11,638 bases of DNA from contig DBMS01000295.1 of NCBI GenBank assembly GCA_002297665.1, positions 36,768-48,405 of the forward strand, read 5' to 3'. This DNA comes from Holophagaceae bacterium UBA692. GTDB taxonomy: Bacteria > Acidobacteriota > Holophagae > Holophagales > Holophagaceae. This document shows positions 1 to 7,664 of the stretch, one piece after another; the first letter of the stretch is position 1, and every line of letters starts with the position of its first letter. A model generated the notes under the pieces. That model was not told the DNA's origin. It did not search any database and saw nothing but the letters and a program-made list of their open reading frames with translations. The position numbers and the translations under genes were made by a program.

Positions 1-762
1 CTAGCCCCAGGCCAGGCACCGCAGGCTCATGGTTCCCAGCTGCCACCCGTCGAAGACGGTCCGCACCGGTCCGTCCCCCGCGCCCATGGCCACGAAGACC
101 GGATCCAGGTGCTCCGTGGTGGCCGCGGCCCTGCGGCTCTGGGGCCAGGCCCGGCGGTGGTCCAGCAGGTCCTCCCGGCGGCCGTCGACGAGCCGCTCCA
201 GGAACCACCGCTCGGCGTCCAGGGCCCAGGGCTGGGCCTGGCCATCGGGCGCGTCCCATTCCACCAGGCCCAGGTTGTGCACCAGGCCGCCGCTGGCCAG
301 GATGAGGATGCCTTCCTCCCGGAAGGCGCGCAGGCCCGCTCCCATGGCCAGGAGCACCGCCGGGGCGGCCCTGGGCAGGCTCACCTGGACCACCGGGACG
401 TCGGCTTCGGGGAACAGGTGGCGAAGCACCGCCCAGGCCCCGTGGTCCAGGGGACGGAGCGGGTCCTCCCCCGCGCCCAGGACCTCCGCCGCCCGCGCCG
501 CCAGCGCGGGGTCGCCCGGGGCGGGGTAGTCAAGGGCGTAGAGCTCCCGGGGAAACCCGCCGAAGTCGTGGAGGATCCCCGGCCTCACGCTGGAGGTCAC
601 CCTCACGTCCGGGGTCTGCCAGTGCGCCGAGACCACCAGGACGGCCCGGGGCCGCTCCGCAAGGCCCGCCGCGAAGGCGGCCAGGCTCCGGGCGTAGGCG
701 GACCCCCCCAGGGCCAGCATGGGAGAACCATGGGAGACGAAGAGAACGGGCTGGGAAACCAT
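1..762 (-). CDS. ygiD: DODA-type extradiol ring-cleavage dioxygenase (LigB/YgiD family)
   Basis: This is a 253-residue protein of the class III extradiol dioxygenase superfamily, like E. coli YgiD (4,5-DOPA dioxygenase); such cytoplasmic enzymes open catecholic rings using a metal ion. Metal-ligand candidates are spaced as in the family: His11 in SHGSPM, His47 in SAHW, His162 in GGLVHNL and His218 in TEHLDPVF. The conserved DFGGFP and LDHGAW (His107) segments are also present. Length is close to the family norm of about 260. I chose the ATG at 762 because a GGAGG lies 10 bases upstream (773-777) and homology begins at VSQPVLFVSHGSP; an in-frame ATG at 801 would add 13 unconserved residues. 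The stop codon is the first three bases of the window. It lies 92 bases downstream of the small membrane-protein gene on the same strand. The family call is firm. The physiological substrate cannot be read from sequence, and other small catechols are as likely as DOPA. Confidence 0.9.
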   Translation of the reverse strand: MVSQPVLFVSHGSPMLALGGSAYARSLAAFAAGLAERPRAVLVVSAHWQTPDVRVTSSVRPGILHDFGGFPRELYALDYPAPGDPALAARAAEVLGAGEDPLRPLDHGAWAVLRHLFPEADVPVVQVSLPRAAPAVLLAMGAGLRAFREEGILILASGGLVHNLGLVEWDAPDGQAQPWALDAERWFLERLVDGRREDLLDHRRAWPQSRRAAATTEHLDPVFVAMGAGDGPVRTVFDGWQLGTMSLRCLAWG

Positions 763-805
763 GGCGTTTGAACCTCCGGGGACGAAGACCGTTCCGTCCA
801 AAATA

Positions 806-819
806 GATGTTCAAACATC
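806..819. promoter_or_regulatory. Candidate operator palindrome upstream of the dioxygenase
   Basis: GATGTT-CA-AACATC is a perfect inverted repeat with 6-base arms and a 2-base centre. It starts directly after the proposed -10 hexamer (820-825) of the dioxygenase promoter and would cover the transcription start, the usual place for a repressor. The size suits a dimeric MarR-, HxlR- or TetR-type regulator. No such regulator gene is in the window, so the binding protein is unknown. Confidence 0.4.
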
Positions 820-848
820 AAACTACGCTTCTCCCACCTCCCGCGCAA
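820..848 (-). promoter_or_regulatory. Candidate sigma-70 promoter for the dioxygenase
   Basis: On the minus strand, TTGCGC (848-843) and TAGTTT (825-820) are separated by 17 bases. The predicted start near 813 gives a leader of about 50 bases before the ATG at 762. The -10 is only a fair match. The same -35 hexamer occurs in the next promoter candidate upstream (1128-1133). Confidence 0.35.
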
Positions 849-854
849 TGAAAA

Positions 855-1073
855 TCAATACAACGCCAGGAATAGGATCCCCACCCCGATGAGGGCCCCC
901 GCCATGGCATAGAGGAGAACACGCCAGGACTGCGCATCCCGGGAGGGATCCAGGCGGGGAAGGCGGGGGTCGCCCTTGCGTTCGCCGTTCCACTTCCACG
1001 TCTGCGGCCCGCGGCGGCGCTCCCAGGCGGGGATCTTGGATTTGGGGAGGTTGGGGCCGGGTCGGGGAGGCAT
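855..1073 (-). CDS. Small single-pass membrane protein, unknown function
   Basis: This 72-residue protein has no family that I recognise. Residues 1-48 are basic, proline-rich and polar, beginning MPPRPGPNLPKSK with an RRRGPQTWKWNGERKGD stretch. Residues 50-72 form one hydrophobic helix (WRVLLYAMAGALIGVGILFL) ending at the C-terminus, so it looks tail-anchored with a positively charged cytoplasmic face. I chose the ATG at 1073 because AAGGA lies about 10 bases upstream and a promoter candidate ends at 1106; the longer frame to 1133 would need a TTG and would run through that promoter. Its stop lies just upstream of the dioxygenase promoter, so the two genes may be read together or separately. 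That it is a gene is supported by the start signals and the clean membrane helix. Its role is unknown. Confidence 0.6.
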   Translation of the reverse strand: MPPRPGPNLPKSKIPAWERRRGPQTWKWNGERKGDPRLPRLDPSRDAQSWRVLLYAMAGALIGVGILFLALY

Positions 1074-1105
1074 GGTATATAAATCCTTCAATGAAACCCG
1101 ATGAA

Positions 1106-1133
1106 AATATATACTGTTAATCTTTCGGCGCAA
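1106..1133 (-). promoter_or_regulatory. Candidate sigma-70 promoter for the small membrane protein
   Basis: On the minus strand, TTGCGC (1133-1128) and TATATT (1111-1106) are separated by 16 bases in a locally AT-rich stretch. The start would fall near 1099, giving a leader of about 26 bases before the ATG at 1073. Confidence 0.4.
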
Positions 1134-1448
1134 GGCTTGCAGCTGGAATCATCCGCCAAGAAGGCAATGCTGTTAACGCAATAGCGCCTTGACCCGTCCG
1201 CGTTGCATCGATTCAGGGTCTTCATCGCACTGTTCACATTTATTAAATTTTTATTGGATACCCATCCATCCTCGGCTAGGCCTTATTCCGGTGTGGGTCG
1301 GCGCCTTTGGGTCGGGCTCTCCCGCGCTCGCCTTGCGGATGGTGGCCGTCGGCTGAAAGCGCACCCGGCCTTGCGGGAGCCAACGCCTCGGCCAGGCACC
1401 GGCAAGACCTCCGGCCTCCAGAGCCTCTTGGCGGCGCGACTCCGTTCT
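1134..1448. other. Non-coding stretch: AT-rich left part, GC-rich possible dispersed repeat on the right
   Basis: No convincing gene lies here. Bases 1210-1262 are strongly AT-rich (an ATTTATTAAATTTTTATTGG run). Bases 1276-1447 are GC-rich, contain the 8-base direct repeats TGGGTCGG (1294 and 1308) and CCTTGCGG (1331 and 1369), and stay open in more than one minus-strand frame. That combination is often seen in dispersed intergenic repeats, but a genome search is needed to know. Short inverted repeats such as CAAGA/TCTTG follow the glpK stop, but no T-run follows them, so I do not call a terminator. Confidence 0.35.
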
Positions 1449-2918
1449 TCAGCCCCCCCAGCCCCGGGTCCGCTCCACGGCCTTGTGCCACTCGCCCAGC
1501 AATGCGGACCGTTCCGCGGCGGCCATGGCCGGCTCGAAGCGGGCCCCCGGCTTCCAGTTGCGGACGATCTGTCCGGGGTCGGTCCAGAAGCCCACCGCGA
1601 GCCCGGCCAGGTAGGCCGCGCCCAGGGCGGTGGTCTCGGTCACCTGGGGGCGCACCACGGCCACGTCGAGGATGTCGGCCTGGAACTGCATGAGCAGGTC
1701 GTTTCGCGAGGCCCCGCCGTCCACCCTCAATTCCGTGAGCCGCAGGCCCGAGTCGGCCTCCATGGCTCCGATGACGTCCGCCGTCTGGTAGGCGATGGAC
1801 TCCAGGACGGCCCGGGCGAGGTGCCCGCGCCCGCTGCCGCGGGTAAGCCCGAAGAAGGCGCCTCGGGCGGTGGCGTCCCACCAGGGCGCGCCCAGGCCCA
1901 CGAAGGCGGGCACGTGGTAGACCCCGCCGTTGCCGGGCACGGTGCGGGCCAGCGGCTCCACCTCGGCCGAGGACGCTATGATGCCCAGGCCGTCCCGCAG
2001 CCACTGCACCGCGGCGCCCGCCATGAAGACGCTGCCCTCCAGGGCGTAGGAGGTGCGGTCCCCCACCTTCCACAGGGTGGTGGTGAGCAGGCGGTTCCGG
2101 CTCGTGGTGGGGCGGTCGCCGGTGTTGAGCAGCAGGAAGCAGCCGGTGCCGTACGTGTTCTTGGCCATGCCCGGGGAAAGGCAGGCCTGGCCGAAGGTGG
2201 CGGCCTGCTGGTCCCCGGCGATGCCGGCCACGGGGATCGCGCCTCCCAGGAGCCGGGTGGTGCCCACGACGCCGCTGGAGTCCACCACCCGGGGCAGCAC
2301 CTCCCCGGGAATCCGCAGGGCCGCCAGGAGCTCCTCGTCCCAGGCCCCGGTGTGGATGTTGAAGAGCAGGGTGCGGGACGCGTTGCCGGGGTCGGTGACG
2401 TGGGCGCCGGTGAGCTTCCAGGTGAGCCAGGTGTCGACGGTGCCGAAGGCCAGCTCGCCCCTGGCGGCGCGCTCCCGGGCGCCGGGAATGGTGTCGAGCA
2501 GCCACTGGAGCTTGGTGCCGGAGAAGTAGGCGTCGAGCACGAGCCCCGTGCGCTCCTGGAAGAAGTGGGCCAGGCCCTGGGCCCTCATCTCGTCGCAGAG
2601 GCCCGCGGTGCGCCGATCCTGCCATACGATCGCCGGGGCCAGGGGCACGCCCGTGGCCCGGTCCCACAGCACGGTGGTCTCCCGCTGGTTGGTGATGCCG
2701 ATGGCGGCGACGGCGGGGTTGCCCGCCCTGGCCACCACCTCCCGGGCCACCTCGATCTGCGTGGCCCAGATCTCCAGCGCGTCGTGCTCGACCTGGCCGG
2801 GTTCCGGGAAGAACTGGGTGAACTCCTTCTGGGCCACCCCCAGCACCGCGCCCCCCTCGTCGAAGAGGAGCGCGCGGCTGCTGGTGGTGCCCTGGTCCAG
2901 GGCTAGGATGCAGGCCAT
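1449..2918 (-). CDS. glpK: Glycerol kinase
   Basis: This 489-residue FGGY-family cytoplasmic kinase phosphorylates glycerol to sn-glycerol-3-phosphate using ATP; it is near full length (E. coli 502). The N-terminal phosphate loop DQGTTSSR is at 8-15. Glycerol contacts expected from E. coli GlpK are present: Arg79-Glu80 (NQRET), Trp99 (VWQDRRT), Tyr131 (AYFSGTK) and Asp236-Gln237 (GIAGDQQAA). The second phosphate region KNTYGTGCF, the adenosine-side motif LRVDGGASRND (397-407) and the TETTALGAAYLAG helix are intact. The Gly-Gly-Thr-Arg loop that binds fructose-1,6-bisphosphate in the E. coli enzyme is not conserved (here LLGGAIPV), so that allosteric control may be absent. The ATG at 2918 starts three bases after the acs stop, with only a weak, distant GGAAG upstream, which points to translational coupling to acs. 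No glycerol facilitator or glycerol-3-phosphate dehydrogenase gene is in the window. Confidence 0.95.
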   Translation of the reverse strand: MACILALDQGTTSSRALLFDEGGAVLGVAQKEFTQFFPEPGQVEHDALEIWATQIEVAREVVARAGNPAVAAIGITNQRETTVLWDRATGVPLAPAIVWQDRRTAGLCDEMRAQGLAHFFQERTGLVLDAYFSGTKLQWLLDTIPGARERAARGELAFGTVDTWLTWKLTGAHVTDPGNASRTLLFNIHTGAWDEELLAALRIPGEVLPRVVDSSGVVGTTRLLGGAIPVAGIAGDQQAATFGQACLSPGMAKNTYGTGCFLLLNTGDRPTTSRNRLLTTTLWKVGDRTSYALEGSVFMAGAAVQWLRDGLGIIASSAEVEPLARTVPGNGGVYHVPAFVGLGAPWWDATARGAFFGLTRGSGRGHLARAVLESIAYQTADVIGAMEADSGLRLTELRVDGGASRNDLLMQFQADILDVAVVRPQVTETTALGAAYLAGLAVGFWTDPGQIVRNWKPGARFEPAMAAAERSALLGEWHKAVERTRGWGG

Positions 2919-2921
2919 GGG

Positions 2922-4892
<1,971 letters not shown>

Positions 4893-4931
4893 GGCGTCTC
4901 CTGGATGGGGGCAGGTTGGGTGGTGGGACAT

Positions 4932-4939
4932 CGTATATC
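4932..4939 (-). promoter_or_regulatory. Candidate -10 region of the acs promoter
   Basis: The minus strand reads TGATATACGA across this point, giving overlapping -10 candidates (GATATA, ATATAC, TATACG) with a start at about 4925-4927. There is no good -35 hexamer at 16-18 bases. Instead the inverted repeat at 4961-4974 occupies that position, as expected for a class II activator-dependent promoter. Confidence 0.4.
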
Positions 4940-4960
4940 ACTTTTTCCACCCAAGACATG

Positions 4961-4974
4961 TTGAAGTCATTCAA
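4961..4974. promoter_or_regulatory. Crp/Fnr-type box (TTGAA-N4-TTCAA) between acs and the divergent gene
   Basis: TTGAA-GTCA-TTCAA is a perfect inverted repeat that fits the TTGA-N6-TCAA pattern used by several Crp/Fnr-family regulators (FNR, FixK). Its centre at 4967.5 lies 40.5-42.5 bases upstream of the predicted acs start, the class II activator position. It also ends 9 bases before the ATG at 4984 on the other strand, so it could block that gene. The regulator is not in the window. Confidence 0.45.
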
Positions 4975-4983
4975 ACTTCGCCC

Positions 4984-5457
4984 ATGGAAAATTCCACGCC
5001 CGCCGAATTGGCCCTTCAACTGCTCTTCAAGAAACTGCACCCCCACCTGGAGGACGTGGCCCACGCCCTGGCCACGGGGGCCGGGCCCGCCGAACTGGAG
5101 CGCCACCACCGGAAGCTCACCCTGGCCTGCCACCAGGCTTCCGAAGCGCTGGACGCCCTGGCGGCCCGCACCGAGGGTCCCCTGGCCGAGATCCTGGACA
5201 CCCTTTCCGCCAACCTCCTCCCCGTGGGCGGCAGTTTTCAGCAACTCCTCATCCTGGTCCAACTCTGCCTGGAGGAGGCGCCCGCGGACCTGCTCGTCCA
5301 CACGCCCCCCGGCAGCGCGGCCGCCTCGGGCTGGGGCAAGCGGATGGTGGCGTTCCTGGCCCGGCTGGAGGATCCCGCCTTCCAGGCCCGGGCGCGGTGG
5401 CAGGGCGTGGACCCGGACCTGGGGGACGAGGCCCTGGCCGAAGCGGACCCGGAATGA
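4984..5457 (+). CDS. Helical protein of unknown function
   Basis: This 157-residue protein matches no family that I recognise. It has no signal peptide or membrane helix and looks cytoplasmic and mostly alpha-helical. Residues 5-70 are leucine- and alanine-rich with charged faces (LALQLLFKKLHPHLEDVAHAL, then ELERHHRKL), followed by a hydrophobic helix LLILVQLCLEEA near 108-119 and an acidic tail (GDEALAEADPE). The ATG at 4984 is the only reasonable start in frame; no clear Shine-Dalgarno sequence precedes it, and 91 bases separate it from the acs start on the other strand. Codon use matches its neighbours, with strong GC preference at third positions, and the opposite strand here offers nothing better, which supports a real gene. 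It is followed after 65 bases by the channel gene in the same direction. A helical regulatory or adaptor protein is possible, but that is a guess. Confidence 0.6.
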   Translation: MENSTPAELALQLLFKKLHPHLEDVAHALATGAGPAELERHHRKLTLACHQASEALDALAARTEGPLAEILDTLSANLLPVGGSFQQLLILVQLCLEEAPADLLVHTPPGSAAASGWGKRMVAFLARLEDPAFQARARWQGVDPDLGDEALAEADPE

Positions 5458-5522
5458 CTGGCGCGACCTAAAATATAGATTATTAATATAAGCGTCTTGA
5501 TTTCCCTTTGGGTGGAGGCGCT
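5458..5522 (+). promoter_or_regulatory. AT-rich gap before the channel gene, possible promoter
   Basis: Bases 5469-5492 are almost purely A/T within GC-rich surroundings and include TATAGA (5474), the palindrome TATTAATA (5481-5488) and TATAAG (5487-5492). Several could serve as a -10, but no acceptable -35 lies at the right distance, so a promoter is only possible. No terminator is visible, and read-through from the upstream gene is equally open. Confidence 0.3.
5514..5518 (+). promoter_or_regulatory. Ribosome binding site that fixes a GTG start
   Basis: GGAGG followed by CGCT leads straight to GTG at 5523. The sigma-54 activator (GGAGG-CGCC-ATG) shows the same core and 4-base spacer, and acs (AGGAGA-CGCC-ATG) a near-identical arrangement. 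This makes GTG at 5523 much better than the TTG at 5508, which has no such site before it. Confidence 0.65.
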
Positions 5523-7610
5523 GTGGGCCGCGGAACGGTTCGGTTGTTTGCATGGCTCTGCCTGCTCGGCCTGGGCGGCTCCCTTTCCCTGTCGTTGTTC
5601 CGCTTCCAGCGCAACGACCGGGAGGCGAAAGCCGCCGCCCTGGACGCGTGCCGGGCCCAGGCCCGGGCCGCCGCCCAGGAGATCCAGGAGGACCTGATCG
5701 CCATGGGGGAGCAGGTGGGCGCCGTCAGCCGGGACCTGGCCAGCGGCGCCCTGGCGCCCGGGGACCTGCGGGCCCGCCTGGAAAAGGCCCTGGCCTCGGC
5801 TCCCCGGAGCGCCGCCCGCATGGGGGTCCTGTTCCGGCGCCCCGGGCCCGCCGCGGGCCTGCGCGGACCCTTCGTGGAGCGGGTGCCCGGCGGCGTCCGG
5901 GCGTTCGAGTCTTCCGCCCACGATCCGGCGGGGTCCCGCCTCGACGGGGATGCCGACCGGCCCACCTGGAGCGAGCCCCGGCGGGATCCGGAAACCGGGG
6001 ATCTCTGGATCGACTGCGCCGAACCGGTGCGCCTTCCGGGCGTTCCCGGGGCCGCGGGCATCGTCCGGCTGGAAGTGAGCCTCAAGGCGATCCAGAAACG
6101 CGTGGCCAGCCTCGGCCCGGGCGCCAAGGGCTACGGGTTCCTCCTTTCGGCCAAGGGCGCCTATCTGGCCGACCCCTTGGATGCCCGGGTCCGGAACGGC
6201 GAAACCCTGGAGGCCGTCGCCCGGCGCATGGGGGATTCCGGGCGTCTTCGCATCGCCCAGTCGGCCGCGGCGGGCAAGGCTGGCTTCGCCGAGAGCGTCA
6301 GCAGCGTCACCGGGCAGGACACCTGGATCTTCCTGGAGCCGGTGCCCGCGGCGCATTGGAGCCTCGGGTTCCAGATCCTCAAGGCCGAACTGGAGCTGTC
6401 CCCTCCGGGCCTGAACCGGACCCTGATCCTCCTGGTGAGCCTGGCCCTGGGGACGGCCGCGGCCGCCCTGTTCCTGGCCCTGGGCCTGCCCACCCGCGAG
6501 GGCGGGCGGCTGTGGGCGTTTTCGGCGGGGGTCTCCATCCTGCTGGCGTCGGGCACCGGGCTTCTCTGGCACTTCACCTACGTGGACCCCAAGGGCCCCA
6601 GGACCCATGAGGTGCCGGTCATGAGTGAGGCGAGCCGGGACGGCTTCCTGAAGGCCTACGCCAAGCTCGGCACGGGCCTGCGGGAGGTCCAGGCCGAGTT
6701 CATCCCCACGGGGATTTTCATCCAGCAGCTGGAGACGGCCGGGTCCGGGCGGATGAAGGTCTCCGGGCAGGTTTGGCAGAAGTTCCCCAAGGGCGCTTCC
6801 AGGGAAGGCCGGGGCGTCACGTTCCCCGAAGGGTCCAACTGCGAAGTGGGCGCGGGCATCGTCAAGGACGAGGGCGACACCCAGGTCCACGTGTACCCCT
6901 TCCGGGGCGTTTTCCCCATGGAACTGGGCAGCATCGTGGACTACCCCTTCGACCAGAGCTCCGTGCGCCTCAGGGTGTGGCCCCGGCTCACCTTCTCCAA
7001 CCTCGTCCTGACGCCGGACCTCGAGGCCTACACGCTCCTGATCCCCTCAACCCTGCCGGGCGTCGACAGGGGGCTGGGCCTGGCGGGCTGGGAGCTGGAG
7101 GCGAGCCAGTTCTCCTTCTTCAACCAGCGCTACAACGCCAATTTCGGCATCCAGGACTACAACGGCCAGCAGGATTCCCCCGAACTGGTGTACACCCTCA
7201 CCCTCCAGCGGAGCTTCACCAGCCCCTTCATCGCCACCTTCCTGCCCATCCTGGTGGTGGCCGGGCTCCTCTTCACGCTGCTCCTCACCACGACCCGTCT
7301 CAAGGAACGGGTTGCGGCCACCGGCTACAACGCCGTCAACATCCTGCGCTCGGTCATCTCCCTCTTCTTCCCCGTGGTGGTCTCCCAGATCAACCTGCGC
7401 AACAACGTCCTGACCGAGGGCCTTCTCCTCGTCGAATACCACTACTTCGTCATCTACTGCATGATCCTCCTGGTCGCGGTCAATTCCCTGGTGGTGGCCT
7501 TCGGCGGGGAGACGCTCCTGCTCCGCGAGGACAACCGGATCGTCAAGCTGGCCTTCTGGCCCGCCCTGGCCGGCGCCTTTTTCGGAATCTCCATCCTCTA
7601 CATCCAGTGA
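5523..7610 (+). CDS. Cache sensor domain fused to a pentameric ligand-gated ion channel (pLGIC)
   Basis: This is a 695-residue inner-membrane protein. Helix 1 (about 5-26) anchors an external domain (35-290) with Cache features: a long N-terminal helix, a W-x-x-P segment with GDLWIDCAEPV, and GYGFLLSAKGAYLADP (203-218). Helices 2 (299-321) and 3 (328-351), joined by the short basic loop PTREGGR, form a hairpin. From 388 the sequence reads as a pLGIC: first strands IPTGIFIQQLE and MKVSGQVWQKF, the pro-loop IVDYPFDQSSVRLRVWP (Y474-Q478, no cysteine pair, as in prokaryotes), last strand ELVYTLTLQRSF, M1 (568-590, with FLP Pro575), M2 (601-626), M3 (640-660) and M4 (674-695) ending at the C-terminus. 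The topology is consistent: both sensor domains lie outside and the C-terminus is periplasmic. Inferred role: a ligand-gated channel, possibly pentameric, that could respond to two ligands. The GTG start is set by GGAGG at 5514. It lies 54 bases upstream of the peptidase. The family call rests on motif and topology, not on an alignment. Confidence 0.75.
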   Translation: MGRGTVRLFAWLCLLGLGGSLSLSLFRFQRNDREAKAAALDACRAQARAAAQEIQEDLIAMGEQVGAVSRDLASGALAPGDLRARLEKALASAPRSAARMGVLFRRPGPAAGLRGPFVERVPGGVRAFESSAHDPAGSRLDGDADRPTWSEPRRDPETGDLWIDCAEPVRLPGVPGAAGIVRLEVSLKAIQKRVASLGPGAKGYGFLLSAKGAYLADPLDARVRNGETLEAVARRMGDSGRLRIAQSAAAGKAGFAESVSSVTGQDTWIFLEPVPAAHWSLGFQILKAELELSPPGLNRTLILLVSLALGTAAAALFLALGLPTREGGRLWAFSAGVSILLASGTGLLWHFTYVDPKGPRTHEVPVMSEASRDGFLKAYAKLGTGLREVQAEFIPTGIFIQQLETAGSGRMKVSGQVWQKFPKGASREGRGVTFPEGSNCEVGAGIVKDEGDTQVHVYPFRGVFPMELGSIVDYPFDQSSVRLRVWPRLTFSNLVLTPDLEAYTLLIPSTLPGVDRGLGLAGWELEASQFSFFNQRYNANFGIQDYNGQQDSPELVYTLTLQRSFTSPFIATFLPILVVAGLLFTLLLTTTRLKERVAATGYNAVNILRSVISLFFPVVVSQINLRNNVLTEGLLLVEYHYFVIYCMILLVAVNSLVVAFGGETLLLREDNRIVKLAFWPALAGAFFGISILYIQ

Positions 7611-7664
7611 TTGCCCGTTGCGCAGCATCACAAGGTGAGGCATCCTGCCATGCAGGAGGACGTC

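Noticed and set aside
1400..1448. Intrinsic terminator after glpK
   Set aside because: Only short, branched inverted repeats and no T-run on the minus strand.
4893..4931. ATG at 4931 as the acs start
   Set aside because: Lies at or upstream of the predicted transcription start and lacks a ribosome site; the ATG at 4892 has AGGAGA.
5508..5523. TTG at 5508 as the start of the channel protein
   Set aside because: No Shine-Dalgarno sequence before it; it would also include the GGAGG that serves the GTG at 5523.
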